From positions 30,128,501-30,192,500 of the forward strand of contig NC_092672.1 in NCBI RefSeq assembly GCF_964355755.1: a stretch of 64,000 nt of DNA, given 5' to 3'. A program made the position numbers and the translations under genes. The notes beneath the pieces are model-generated. The model worked only from the letters and a program-made list of their open reading frames with translations, ran no database searches and was not told the DNA's origin. The stretch is from Antedon mediterranea. Taxonomy: Eukaryota; Echinodermata; Crinoidea; Comatulida; Antedonidae. Below, piece by piece: positions 32,201-44,032 of the stretch. Position 1 is the first letter of the stretch, and each line of letters begins with the position of its first letter.

Positions 32201-34009
32201 GAAAATGACAAAGCTGTGTGTATCAGTGGCTAGATCTCAATGAGAGATACAAATAAAGTAATAAGCAAATAATAAATCCAAACAATAAAGTAAGCAGATC
32301 TTTTGGGCAAAACCAGCTCTTCTTCAGTGAATATAATATAATAATAGATAATATTTGAATAAAAAAATGCTAAAATAAGTTGATTAAAAGATATTTTGAA
32401 CAACACTTTTTGTCACTTAATCAGATTTTTGATAATGTCGATTTTAACTCATAGGTAAGGAACTTACCTTACTCAGTAGTGGCTTAATACCGAGAATGGT
32501 GTCTTTGATGTATTTATTGACCTCAGGATGTTGCGACATCTAAATCAAGATAAAATAATTATACAAATTGATATTGATGATTGATTGCAGTTGTTTATTG
32601 ATTTATTTTTGTGGAAATTTTGGTAATATTAAAAACAAATTTATTATTAAAGATGTATTGTCCCTTTGACTAATTCCCAAAAAAATATTTTTTTTTATTT
32701 CGAAAAAAAGTGGGTAATTTTGAAGTATCATAATAGTTATTAACTTTCACCAAAAATTAGTCAAAAAAAAAAAGTAATTTAACCGAAATACAGATGTTTT
32801 TTTGTTCAAAGAATAACTTTGACTTCCAGTCAAAGTTTTCAATCAAAACATATCCCATAATGCAATGCGCTTGTTTGGCTACTCTGTATGCATAATCATA
32901 AAACTTCCTCGTGATCTGTGTGAAAACACCTTCTCAACCGTGATGAGTTGTAAACAATCCTAATTAGCATCATGCATAATGCATACTCATGGTTTGAAAT
33001 CTTTGTTTACTTTCGCTTGCGACGATTTCTCAGACGAATTTTATGCCATACTACTGTAGTTCTTAGTAAAGCCTAAAATAAAGGTATTCACACCTGTTCT
33101 GGTTAGGTGCCAATGGATATTACGTTTTCACGGCGCTCCACACTGCAATTGATATGTGCATTAGCAGCGTGAAAACGAAACATTTACATTTGGTTTGATT
33201 TGCCAGAACAGGTGAGAAATTTTCACTGAAAGAACCTTAGTACCTGAACGGGAATGTTGTATTTGCAACATTTTTCAAAGATTCCTGCTGGATAGAGTTT
33301 GCGAATATAAAGGATCTGGTGAAGCGCCACTTCTAAAAATTCACACAGGACATCCGCTGTTGCTGTAAATGAAATACAGTATAAGTAGGAAAGGAAAGGG
33401 TAGTAAAATATAATAAAAATAAAACCCCACCTACCAGTCCATCATGATAGATCTAACCTATAAATACAAAATGTTATAATATAGCCTAGCCTAGACCTAG
33501 GCTAGCTGTATGTTGGGCTTGCTACAGTAGGTTAGTTGTAGCCTGCTGGGCCTGGCCCTAGCCCCTCTCCCTAGCTAGGCTAGAAAGTGCAGAACAGCAG
33601 TTTACGCCTAGGCCTAGCCTAAATTAAAATAATATTAATAAACTAGCTAGGCCCTATCTACTACTAGCTAGGCCTATATATAGGCCCGCCTAGCTAGGCC
33701 TAGCCTAACTGAGGTATTTTAATTCATATAGGCCTAGCCTCTATATAGGCCTAGGCCTACTAATTACTAGCTAGGCCTACTAGCTAGCTAGGCTATAAAT
33801 AATATAGTAGCCTAGGCCGGCCCTACTAGGCCTAGGCTAGCTAGCTAGCTAGGCCTAGCTAGGCCTAATAGATAGGCTAGTTAGGCCTAGGCTAGCTAGG
33901 CTATACTATACTATAATAGGCCTTAGGCCTATCTTCTATTTATGCTAAAAGAAGTGAATTGGTTAATTTTATATTTACCCTCATTTAAATTTGGTTTACC
34001 AGGATCCAT
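29281..34009 (-). CDS. MAD2L2: MAD2L2 / REV7, HORMA-domain protein
   Basis: Eight coding exons: 33979-34009, 33244-33362, 32468-32539, 31873-31973, 31241-31335, 29990-30066, 29547-29639, 29281-29319; total 627 nt, 208 aa, all junctions in phase (human protein 211 aa). Family landmarks: [99 protein letters not shown] and LIPLKSM. MAD2L2 is the accessory subunit of DNA polymerase zeta, binding REV3 through its HORMA safety belt; it also acts in shieldin-directed end joining and in APC/C control. These roles are known for the family, not shown here. Introns 5 and 6 and nearby DNA contain minisatellites and a tRNA-like relic. It starts about 370 bases from the divergent SIGMAR1 gene. Confidence 0.96.
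29800..29880 (+). mobile_element. tRNA-like relic, probable SINE head
   Basis: ACGGTTGTCTAACGGTATGG resembles an A-box region and GTGGTTCAAATC a B box, with roughly tRNA spacing. No convincing cloverleaf closure, so a SINE-derived pseudo-tRNA is more likely than a tRNA gene. It lies in intron 6 of MAD2L2. Confidence 0.4.
30230..30750. repeat. Minisatellite, unit about 100-110 bp
   Basis: Five to six degenerate head-to-tail copies, each with ATAGAGGGTGCTATTAAAAA, TGAAATAT, GGAGGTTTACCAAATC and TTCAAAATATAGAGG segments. In intron 5 of MAD2L2. Confidence 0.85.
30885..31155. repeat. Minisatellite (ATCGGGAGGAAATTG type)
   Basis: Repeated ATATCGGGAGGAAATTGTAT, TTTATCATGAGATAACTCAA and TCTGAGTAAATTGCATTTA modules in composite order. 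In intron 5 of MAD2L2, about 85 bases from exon 5. Confidence 0.85.
32080..32142. repeat. (GAT)n microsatellite
   Basis: Impure GATGATGATGAT run with GATAAT variants, then an inverted ATCATCATCA. In intron 3 of MAD2L2; frames across it are low-complexity artefacts. Confidence 0.9.
32651..33045. mobile_element. C-family MITE, truncated copy
   Basis: Begins AGATGTATTGTCCCTTTGAC and follows the C-family body (CTTTGACTTCCAGTCAAAG hairpin, ATCCCATAATGCAATGCG, TTTGTTTACTTTCGCT) up to TTTCTCAGACGAA, then diverges; the right inverted repeat is missing. In intron 2 of MAD2L2. Confidence 0.85.
33480..33945. repeat. TAGGCCTA/CTAGG low-complexity tract
   Basis: Dense overlapping AGGCCTAG and TAGCTAGG words, mostly self-complementary. 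It lies in intron 1 of MAD2L2. Shorter tracts occur at 42900-43000 and 61845-61870. Confidence 0.85.
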
Positions 34010-34381
34010 TGTATATTATAAAGTACCGTAGGCCTAGGCCTAGTCTTAGGCCGGCCACAGACAGTCTCTATCTTCCAACAAGTATGGGCAAGTAAAGTGC
34101 CTCTCTCGGTGTCCAAAGATTGTATAGCGCCACCACACCGCGAATCGCAATGATTTGCTCCTCCTCACCCACACACCCCCCCACAAACAACACACAGTCA
34201 CTGAAAGCTGACTTTTGATTGGTGCTTATTTTGTTTATTGAAAACATTGTACCAATAGAAATTCAGTTTTTTAATGTCAGCTGACAGTGCAAATATGATC
34301 AGGTGGTCTCGTCGAGAGAATCCAATCCATACACAACAAAACATGAAATGTGATTCTGTGAAAGTATACTGATTATTAATT
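34010..34381. promoter_or_regulatory. Shared divergent promoter region, MAD2L2 / SIGMAR1
   Basis: 372 bases separate the two start codons. The middle (34100-34210) is less AT-rich than the flanks and includes AGTGCCTCTCTCGGTGTCC and a CACCC/CCCCCC run. I see no clear TATA box. A bidirectional promoter is inferred from spacing. Confidence 0.6.
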
Positions 34382-36319
34382 ATGAAGTCTTTGTTGTTTA
34401 TTTCATTTAAACTTTTCATTGTAGGATCAGTGTTTTTTTTTGTAATACAACATTGGTTAGAAACAAAATCGTATCTTTTTGATGACCAAAAAATAGCCAA
34501 AATTGCTGAAAAATATGTTGGTGAGTATCATCATGCCTAGGTATATCATGCAGAACAGAGTATTAAAAATACAATTTATTATAATTATAAATGTTGAAAT
34601 GAAATGGGAGTACATATTACAGTTAGCGCTCATACAGTTAGTGTGTACGTACTTCATGTTTACTTATTATAATAGATAAACAGGCTATGATTACGTTAGA
34701 TCCAACCATACATACATGGGGCCATTTATTTTCTAGTACTAGTAGTTTTCTAGACTTTTAATTAAAATAGTGGGTTATTAAATAAGCAATTCTTACTTGT
34801 TTTGTTTTGATTTATACATCAGCATGGTTGACATTTATTTTAAGACTCTTTAGTGTTGAACATAGCTGGCCACCATAACTTTCTTTCTAGGCCTTCCTCA
34901 TAACGAAGCCTTCAATCGTGTTGCCAATGAACTGAGAGACAAATACCCTGGCCACATACTACCAAAAGAGGATGAACAATGGATCTTTATGAATGCTGGG
35001 GGATGGATGGGGTCTATATGTATTCTGCACGCATCCGTCACTGAATATGTTCTGTTTTTCGGCACAGCGGTTGATACTGGTGGCCATTCTGGTAATGTTC
35101 TTTTTTTTTATCTTTTCGTTAAAAGATATAATATTGTCCCCAGAAAAAAATTCATTTTTTAATTTTTTGTCAAATATGCTGTCACATAATAATAGTTGCT
35201 CACTTTGACAAAAAAATGGATCCAACAAAAATATATTTACCTGAAAAACTGTATGTAATTTAAAGCACAAAAATAGTCAAATTGACTAGAAAAAAGTCAC
35301 TCAATTGGTTTTTGGTTGAAGTTAACCATTTATTTTGTATTTTTATAAGTGAAAACATTTTTTTTATTTTTCCATGGAAGTGATTAACTTTATTAAAACT
35401 TCAAAATTCTTCTTTTTTTTATTAATCTTCATTTTTTGTTTTTGGGGATAATACGTCTTTAAATAAAAAACAAAAACAAAAATAAAAAAATAATTAAAGT
35501 AATTTTTTGTTAAATAATGATAAATGATAAATAGTAATTGAAGATAATAAGTATTTGTTTTATTATTGCACATTTTTATTGTTTATACCTTTTGCTTCAA
35601 ACATTTATTTTGTAATAATTATTTAATGCAGGTCGATATTGGGCCAATATATCTGATACAATTATGACAGGAACATTTAGACAATGGAAAGAAGAAACAA
35701 CAGAAAGCCAAGTCTACTATCCAGGTTAGTGGAGCAAAAATTTAATATAGTTATGCAGTTGTACCCCACCATGCAATCCATAGCACGCCAGCCAACTCAA
35801 ATCAATTCTGCCTCATTTTCCACATTTTACTGGTACCGGTGTTGACCAATTAGCTCTGTGGCAAAGTTGATGCAGGGCCAGTTGACTTTAGGGCAGTTGA
35901 CTTGGGGCTGAGATGGTCACTAGAATTGACTTGAAAACGACTTTCACCTTTATATGGTTTGTCGTCTATATTTTTGTATAGTTTTTAAGAGGGTCTCTTC
36001 AAGTCAGCCGTACTGCTGTAGGACAGCTGTTGGAGCTACCCTTGTGAAAGAAAGTTTAATAAATAAATATCTGTCTTTGTTTGTTTCGTTAGGTACCACA
36101 CTACTTCATGCCTGGGGTGAAGCAACGTCTGTTCAGTGGTCGGCAGGGACGTGGATGGTAGAATACGGACGTGGCTTTATCCCATCAACAGTGCCCTTCG
36201 CACTCTCCGACACTCTTTTCGGTACACAGGATATACTAACTTTATTTTATACATTCAGAATCTATGGGAAAGCATTACTATTAGAAGGACAATTCTATCT
36301 AAACTCTTTCCTAAATTAA
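34382..36319 (+). CDS. SIGMAR1: Sigma non-opioid intracellular receptor 1 (ERG2/sigma-1 family)
   Basis: Four exons 34382-34520, 34891-35091, 35632-35724, 36093-36319 total 660 nt, 219 aa, in phase (human 223 aa). An N-terminal membrane segment covers roughly residues 4-24 ([20 protein letters not shown]). The ERG2-like beta-barrel carries [69 protein letters not shown] and the highly conserved [19 protein letters not shown], then [19 protein letters not shown]. The Glu in MVEYGRG matches the ligand-binding glutamate and the Asp in FALSDT the facing aspartate. SIGMAR1 is an ER membrane chaperone at mitochondria-associated membranes and inner nuclear envelope in animals; role inferred from family. 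Confidence 0.96.
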
Positions 36320-38414
36320 GGAACTGTGTCAAAATTATTATACTGCAGTTACTGCAGTAACTACATATTTAGCATGCTGGGATTGCTCGTAACATTTTTG
36401 ATACAAATTATGATTTATTGTAATAAAAAATACAGTAACTGCAGTAGAATAATTTTGGCATAAAATTCCTAAACATATTAAATTTGTATGTTTTAAAACA
36501 AAGATTGTTATTAAGTTGAAAGCTAGATTAAAGATGTATTGTCCCTTTGACTAATTCCAAAAAAAATAAAAAATAAAAGATTTCGAAAAAAGGTGGGTCA
36601 TTTTGAAGTATCATAATAGTTATTAACTATCACCAAAAATTTTTAGGAAAAAAAAAAATTTAACTGAAATACAGACGTTTTTTAGTTAAAAAAATAACTT
36701 TGACTTCCAGTCAAAGTTTTCAATCAAAACATATCCCATAATGAAACGCACTTGTTTGGCTACTCTGTGTATGCATAATCATAAAACTTCCTCATGATCT
36801 GTGTGAAAATACCTTCTTAACCGTGACGAGTTGTAAACAATCCTAATTTAGCATATGCATAATGCGTACTCATGGTTTGAAATCTTTGTTTACTTTCGCT
36901 CGTGACGATTTTCCAGATGAAATGTAATTAAACTAATTTACCTGTTAATTACGTAAACTTGTTGTTTTTGGCTCGAATTTTCGACTTAAAGTGAATAACT
37001 TTAATATTACTTTGATATGGCCACTTTAAATTTAGAATATTTTGACTTTCATTTTTTTGTGTTTCAAGGGACAATACATCTTCTAAAAACAAATTCTATA
37101 GGAAAGAAACATACAACCAATTCTTCAATGCAATATGGGTTATATTACTGCAAAACAGATATGTTAGTTTAAAGCCTGCCTTTACAAAAGTACTACATCA
37201 CTGCGCGTGTGCTATGTGTATGTATTTTATCAATTGATTATTTCATCTTTGAGCTATTTATTTAAATATCTATCAAACAGTAGGCGTACTGTATTAAACG
37301 TTGTTATATACTTCTTCATAAAATAGTATAAATTAAACAGAAACAATGGCCAGATTAAAAAGTAATCCTGCTCCGTTTGTGGTATTATTTGGCTTATAAA
37401 ATCTTTAGTTTAAACACCTTTTAAGCAATTTTATGAAATCTAGCCTTAATAACAATCTTTGCTTTAAAACATACAAATATAATAACTTTTAAGCAATTTT
37501 AATGTATGCAAATCATGAAGATTATTTAAACATTTTAAGAAATTTTAACACTGAAACAATATATTTTAATTGATTTTATAAAATAACAGTATTTTATCAA
37601 AATTGAACACCATCCATTTTTGTCTGCTATATAAGAACAATGGAAGGCCATTTAAATTAATCTTATAAACAAATGTGTTACAAACTATGAGAATAATAAA
37701 TAAAGAAATAAAATAAACAAACACTTTTCTGTCTTAATTGTATTTTATTTTAAAAATTTGTCTCAGTTTTTAGCTTGAGAACATGTTTAAACATTAGTTT
37801 TAGTTGACCCTATGAAAAGAAGAAAAATACACCAATGCATCTTTACAATAGTCGTAAATTGTTTAGCTTAGAAAAGATTAGAACACAGATTTAAGTATGA
37901 ATTCCCACTGCCTGCCTTTAACAAAATAACAGCAATTGGGGCTTGCCATTTCATTTTCAGTCACCGGGATAGTCAACGGGTAAAAGTGGTGCTAGCCTAA
38001 ACAAACACTCTGAAACCTCCAAAACAGTGGCATAATGTAGGGAGAAAAGGCTTTGGATTAGAACTCTTAAGGGACCCTCCAATGCTGGGTAATTGCATTG
38101 GACTGCTCATGCTCTGGGGCCCCTGGGTTTAGCCAGTGAGCGCTCATAGCCATAACCTACTGCCCAACAAGCTGAACAAAAACTCATAAAATGGTTTGTA
38201 CAGCAGGTACAGATCAGACTAGTCTGGTACTGTATTAAATTTTCGACTGGCTATCCTGGAATTATTTTTACAAGACATTATACATACAGCTTAGAACTGA
38301 AATATCTCCTACATTTATATTCTCAATTCATGGGTAGAGTACAAAATATCATTTCTTATGCTTTCACCTAAGATAGATCTTGTTTCGTTGTATTGTATTG
38401 GGTTATTTTACGGT
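36320..38414. other. Convergent intergenic region, SIGMAR1 / BCAS2
   Basis: AT-rich. Holds a complete C-family MITE (36532-37081). 37695-37700 has a plus-strand AATAAA and 37744-37749 its reverse complement, so the 3' ends of SIGMAR1 and BCAS2 may lie close together or overlap. No exon-like frame seen. Confidence 0.55.
36532..37081. mobile_element. C-family MITE, complete copy
   Basis: About 550 bp bounded by AGATGTATTGTCCCTTTGAC and AAGGGACAATACATCT inverted repeats. Contains internal hairpin CTTTGACTTCCAGTCAAAG. Same element as 44673-45210 but in opposite orientation. Confidence 0.92.
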
Positions 38415-41400
38415 TCAGTCTGTTTTATTTTCCTCAACCACCGCTGGCCCTCTTCCACGTAATTTCCGTTCTTGTTCCTTCAACTCCGTTATTTCTTGCT
38501 GTAGTTCCATGCAGACTCGTTCAATCTCATAGTTTTTGGCCACAAGTGAAATCCAACTGTGAATATAATTGAGACGACATTATAAGGTTTATCGCAAATA
38601 GCATGTGTGATGCATGGTGGGAAGGATTTTAAAGCAAACATCACGATGCGTACGTGATTTGGTGTTTGTACGTGAACCCAAACCCTTTCCATCATGCATT
38701 GTGCAAGTTCTATACAAAATCAAGTTATTAAATAAATGTTTAGCGAATTTTTTTCTGATTGGACACAAATAAATGAATTTAAAATTATACTTTTTATTTG
38801 TTTTTTTTGGGGCGATTTTGGGGCCGACAATTACTGTACATTTGAAATAAAATATAAAATTATTAAAATAAAAATATTTTACCTTTCTTCCAACTGCCTA
38901 AGTTCTCCACCAGCAATTATCTAAAATAAAGACAAAATTGAAACTAAAATAAGCAATTGTGTACATTGTTTCTACCAAGTGCGTAAAGCTCTGTCTACAC
39001 ATCAAACTACTTTGACAAAAAAAGTGTGATGTACCCCAATATGGTAGTGATATGTCCAAATATAATAGTGATATGGCATCATCATGTCCATATATGGGCA
39101 CATCAAAATTTTGTTTCACATTATGTTTGATAGTGTAGACAGAGCTTAATACTGAATATATCATTGTGAATTTATCATCCACAAAATAGGTCATGGTACG
39201 AACATGCAGATTAACATCCAATTAAAATATATAAATCAATTTTCTTAACGTCGAAAAACGTTAGAAACACGATAACAACCCAGATACTAGCCTCCTGTAT
39301 AATTTATTTGATGATAATTTTCAACCAACCTGATCATTTTTCCTTTTCCAATTAATTTCTTGAATTCTTTTCCGTAAAGATTGTTGTATTTTCTGAGCAT
39401 TATCCAACATTTTTACCAATACTCTGAAAGTTTACAAATTATTCATTATTAAGCTCTATCTATTAGTGTTAGCCTAAAGCTCTGTCAACACTATCAAAAA
39501 CTAATTTTATGAAAAAAGTGCCCAAATATGAAAGTGATATGCCTAAATATGGTAGTGATAATTTATGACATCATCATGTCCATATATGGGCACATCACAT
39601 TTTTTTGTCACATAAAGTTTGATAGTGTAGACAGAGCTTTAGTAACTTAAACATTATTAAATAATCTCACTTGAGTTTGTGGACTGTACCATTTATACAC
39701 AGGGTGTCTCCAATTTGTCTCTCTCTCTCTTTTCTAGGCATTTATTGCTTTATCCAGATAGGATAGACTTGGCATAAAACTTGATAACTATTAAATAATT
39801 TAAGTTTGTGGACTGTATCATTTATAACACAGGGTGTTTCTAATTTGTCTCTCTTTTCTAGGCATCTGTTGCTTTATATAGATACTGTAGGATAGGCATA
39901 GACCTTTACAGTAATCATACGGTACTTACTCATTGTGTAATTTCCAGGAATTAGCTCCATATCTTGACATCAATTCCAAGTTAGCTATTCTGAATTTTGG
40001 GAATAAATCATTCAAATTACTAAGTTAACATTGAAAACTGGTTTTTCATTGAGGCCCTGCATGCAACATTATACATTGTTACAAACTCAGCAGAGACTTA
40101 GTTAAAATTAATAAATACATCAAACAATTTTGATTTGAAAATCCTTAAAGAAGTCTCGGTTCTCAAATTAACGTGCAAAATGTTCCATATATTTGTTCCA
40201 CTAACACAAAAAGGTGAGGTAACTCTCCTTTTTTACAAAAGGGATCTTATGTTTCATAACAGTGGACTGTCTTGTTTCAAAAGTTTTTGAAAGTAAGTCA
40301 TCAGAGCATAGAAAGAGAGTCTGATGATCGTCTTACCTCGCAGACTGATGTTCCAGCTGAGCCATTGAGTTATCAACACATTCATTCCATGCTGTGATAT
40401 CATTTTGTCGGCCTGATGGTGGTGGCGGTAATTCATACCTGCAAATAATCAATTTGATCAATTAGATTAGCGAGTCAAATGGCCAAGCGGTTAAAACTGT
40501 TTGGGCTACCTTGAGTAAAGAAATGTTAATAATAATAATAATAACATACTGTCCAACAAACAGGTTGCTGTGGTTTTTTAATAGTAATCCTCTATTTTAG
40601 GTACAGTATTAACACAAACAAAAATTATTTTAAAACTAGTGTCTATTTACAGGGGGCAGATCTAGGATTTTTTTAACAAGGAGACCTTATAGTACATTAA
40701 TGTTTACTGTACCTACTGTAAAGAGCCAACAATATCAGCATGGGTTCGAAGCTTACTTGCTCCTAGTTTTAGTTGTGGAACTAGTCTTCTCGGATAAGGA
40801 CTATATCATAAACCATAGGTGCAATATACACAGTTTGCCCGTGTGCACTTTAAAGAACCCAGTTCATTATTCGAGACATGTATAAGGTTACACCAGTGCA
40901 CTAAATCTTGTAATGTAGTGTAAAAGATAGGACACTAATTTCAGTTTTTAGGCCCCTCTACTATTTCAAAGTGCTGGATCTGCCACTGATTGGTCGCTGT
41001 AAATCAACTATGTTTAGTCAATTGTATGACCCACTATACGACCCCCGGGAGAGGTGCGCCATTTACAAATAATTACTGACACAGGGGTGCGTTAAAAAAC
41101 CTAGAAGGTACGTCACATCAATGAACAATGGTGTGTCAATGTCCGTCACTTTACCACCCACCATATCATAAACAACATGGTCAAAGTGCGTCAAAATTGC
41201 TGCGTCAAATTGGGTGCATCATGGTCACCTAAAGGTAAGTCATATTTTTTAGGCACTGGTTAGTAATGGTATTCATAAGGTATAACGCACTTCGGGGGTC
41301 GTATAGTGGGTCATACAATTGACAAGTGCATTACTGATTTATGGCGACCAATCATAACTCCCTATTTTTTTTCCAGTACAAAATACTAACCTTTTCATAC

Positions 41401-43173
41401 TAAGCATTTCCATAGGTAGTCTAGCAGAGAGCCTTTCAAACTCATTCTTCATCACCTCCGTCTCGATTGGCACATACTCAATGACCGGCAAATGCTCCAA
41501 ATAGTTTTTGGTTGGCCGATAACGTCTTGTTTCTTCTTCAACTAGTGCATATGCCTTTAAAAAAAACATAAATTAGACTTGCATCTCAACATATCGATTA
41601 AACAAATCAAATGGTTTTGATCATCGCCGTTGCTAAAGATACGGTACCGTATCCATATTTTTAAAAACTAAAGATACGGTAATTATAGAGGGCGCTTCCG
41701 TTTGCTAAAAGTACGGTAAAATTGCATTCCTAAAACTCGTACCTAAATATAAAATTCGTTCCTAAATATAAAACTCGTTCCTAAATATTAAACTCCTTCC
41801 TAAATATTAAACTCCTTCCTAAATATTAAAAACCTAACCCTCTAAATAATCTCTCTTAAATTAAAAACTAAAATAAAAAAAAGACGTCAAGAAGAGTATC
41901 GAACCTCCAACCCCTTAAGCCAAAGCCTCATCACATGCCCACCAGGCTACACAGCTGGCTTGCAGAAAACCAATGCAATAACCTATTTTTGATTAACATC
42001 CACATTACATAGCGCCCTCTATAATTACCGTACCTTTAGTTTTTAAAAGTATGGATACGGTACCGTATCTTTAGCCATAACGTTAAATCATTATGAATGC
42101 GTGCAATAACTAAACTTTAAACTGGACCTGGTGGTGGTGTTTGATTTAAATTTACTAGAATGCACCCACATTTCAAATGGAATAATCCACTGAGAAGACC
42201 AGGGGTGGATTGCTATAAAACAGTCTTAACTGATGGTCTTAACTCCCCGATTAAAGCCGGCTTTATCAGATAGACGGTCTTATTAAAGCCACTCCTGATA
42301 GACCATTGCTATAAAAGAGTCTTGGATAAGACCGCGTAAAGTAACAAATTGAGGGCGTAGTTTGCGCGTAGAATACCAAATAAGGTAATGTTCGTCCCGC
42401 TTGTTCAATTCACAATCATAACAGTACGTACATTTCTACGCGAGAAAATCCATTCTAGGCCTATATAAGAATAAAATCACCGTTATTATTTGATTTAACA
42501 CTTAAAACTCGTTTAATTGGTTGTCTTTGACGATAAATAATACGTAAAAGCAACAAAAAGAGAGGTTTAAGACTGTTTTAAGACTCCTTCGAGTAGGCTT
42601 TAATTTTAAAGACCGTTTACAGGTCAGACCGCGGTATAGCAATGGTCTATAAATAAAGACTACTTGCTACGTCACGAATTATAGCCGGCTAAGCGCTAAG
42701 ACTGTTTACAGACCGCTTATAGCAATCCGCCCCAGAACAAGTGGGACAGTTGGCACGTCATACATGACGTATTAATTATGTATGGGCATTCAAACATTGC
42801 GGCCGAACACGACGTACTGTACACTTTATGGTAGTGTATGAGGAATACACCGTGTATGATATGGTATGATGGCAAGCCTCCGCCAAAAAACAAAAAGAAC
42901 TAGGCTTATCCTCTAGTAGTAGGCGGCAGCCTAACTTACTAGGCTAGTAGCCTAGCTAGCTAGGGCCGGCTAGCTAGGCCTACTAGCCTCTAGTATCTTA
43001 GTTTTAGCCTTAGATACAAGCCGTCTACCAAGAGTACTAGGGCCTAGACTGACCAGTGTCTATTCAGAATATAGATAAATCCTAAATAACGTTCTTACCG
43101 CTTCTCTTACGCCAGGCTCATCGTAACCTTGATCGTAATACGGCAAAGCATCAACAATTACCTCACCCGCCAT
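38415..43173 (-). CDS. BCAS2: BCAS2 / SPF27, PRP19-complex spliceosome subunit
   Basis: Seven exons: 43099-43173, 41391-41554, 40337-40438, 39930-39989, 39330-39423, 38883-38920, 38415-38556; total 675 nt, 224 aa, all in phase (human 225 aa). Landmarks: [105 protein letters not shown] and [20 protein letters not shown]; the C-terminal half is coiled-coil. SPF27 is a core subunit of the PRP19/CDC5L complex of the activated spliceosome. Human BCAS2 starts seven residues earlier (MAGTGLV-); here the first Met corresponds to the VAGEVVVDAL point. Two B-family MITEs bracket exon 5 and several other MITEs fill introns 1 and 2. Confidence 0.96.
38985..39148. mobile_element. B-family MITE, full copy
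   Basis: Ends AAAGCTCTGTCTACACATC and GATAGTGTAGACAGAGCTT. In intron 5 of BCAS2. Confidence 0.88.
39476..39640. mobile_element. B-family MITE, full copy
   Basis: Ends AAAGCTCTGTCAACACTATC and GATAGTGTAGACAGAGCTTT. In intron 4 of BCAS2, same orientation as 38985-39148, about 50 bases from exon 5. Confidence 0.88.
40465..40905 (+). mobile_element. tRNA-derived SINE, interrupted copy
   Basis: Same family as 14915-15275 in plus orientation. The A-box head (GAGTCAAATGGCCAAGCGGT) is at 40469; after about 180 bases of foreign sequence it resumes with AAAGAGCCAACAATATCAGC, a B box (GGGTTCGAAG) at 40742 and the body (TCTTCTCGGATAAGGACTAT, AAAGAACCCAGTTCATTATT). In intron 2 of BCAS2. Confidence 0.65.
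41017..41323. mobile_element. Inverted-repeat element with about 31-bp perfect termini
   Basis: GTCAATTGTATGACCCACTA on the left is exactly inverted on the right (41293-41323); both continue into TACGACCCCCG. Symmetry extends outward imperfectly (ATTGGTCGC at 40989 and GCGACCAAT near 41343). About 307 bp, in intron 2 of BCAS2. Confidence 0.88.
41631..42078. mobile_element. Long inverted-repeat element with tRNA-like core
   Basis: Termini of about 65-70 bp start GCTAAAGATACGGTACCGTA and end ACGGTACCGTATCTTTAGC; both include AATTATAGAGGGCGC. The core on the minus strand has TAGCCTGGTGGGCATG (A-box like) and GAGGTTCGATACTC (B-box like) 40-50 bases apart (about 41893-41960). In intron 1 of BCAS2. 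Confidence 0.85.
42201..42734. mobile_element. Inverted-repeat element (GGATTGCTATAAA termini)
   Basis: GGGGTGGATTGCTATAAAAC on the left and TTATAGCAATCCGCCCC on the right bound about 534 bp; internal repeats of TAAGACCG and GGTCTTAAC type. In intron 1 of BCAS2. Confidence 0.8.
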
Positions 43174-44032
43174 GTTTCGTTTTTTTTTAATGCGCTTAAC
43201 AAAATTGTTTGTTGGTATGATCTGACCTATGTTTACTCGACAAAAACACGCTTTACCTTATGAGGGCACTCTACCGATTTTAGAAATTTTTTTAAAACAT
43301 GCAGACAGCTGCAGCATGTGTAGATGACAATTAAAATATTAAACGTGCAAAACTGTACTCAATAAAATTTGCATTAAAAGTTTCTTGAATGCTTTTTTTT
43401 GGGCCCGATGTATAAAAACTCGATATGAACGATGTTTGTATAGGCTACTCGACACGAGAGAGCGACGTGTGTGTCTCGACGTGTGACAACTTGATAGATA
43501 CGTTCCTCTGGCGTGCCATAATAACAAAATTAAACAAACCTATTGTATTCCATATTTTAAAATTATATAAAATACATTTTACACGAAACCTTTTTCTTTG
43601 CAGAATAATAATAATACAAACTAGCAGTTATGCGCCATGATGTTCAGAGATCACAGCCTCCGCCGTCCTTTGATAGTTTTTGAAAACCGTTCAGTCGGTT
43701 CCTACATAGAGATATTATAATATCTTATAAGACTGACCATAGTGAGGATTTTATCCCATCAGAATCCTGATCCCGTAATCGAACGGGATCCTGGCCTGAT
43801 GGACGGTTCATCGTTATGCCTACTGTTTATTTTGATAGAACAATACGACCCGGATTCATGATCGGTATCATTTTTAACTAAACTAATTGTCCAGGTCTCT
43901 GTGTTTTCGTAACACGCTAGATTACAAAGAGGAATTATAAATGATGCATCGCTTTACCCCAGGACGGTGCCAAGGCACACGCAATCAAAATTAGGCAGCT
44001 CTGCTTGGCTTCCCACAAGGAGGCAGTTAAGC

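Noticed and set aside
31962-32202. Acidic Asp-rich frame, and a Met/Ile-rich frame beside it
   Set aside because: Both are readings of the (GAT)n microsatellite in an intron of MAD2L2.
34959-35270. 103-codon minus-strand frame
   Set aside because: It is the shadow of SIGMAR1 exon 2 and its donor-side intron.
41893-41960. Possible tRNA gene on the minus strand
   Set aside because: A- and B-box like words are present, but I cannot close a cloverleaf, and it sits inside a transposable element.
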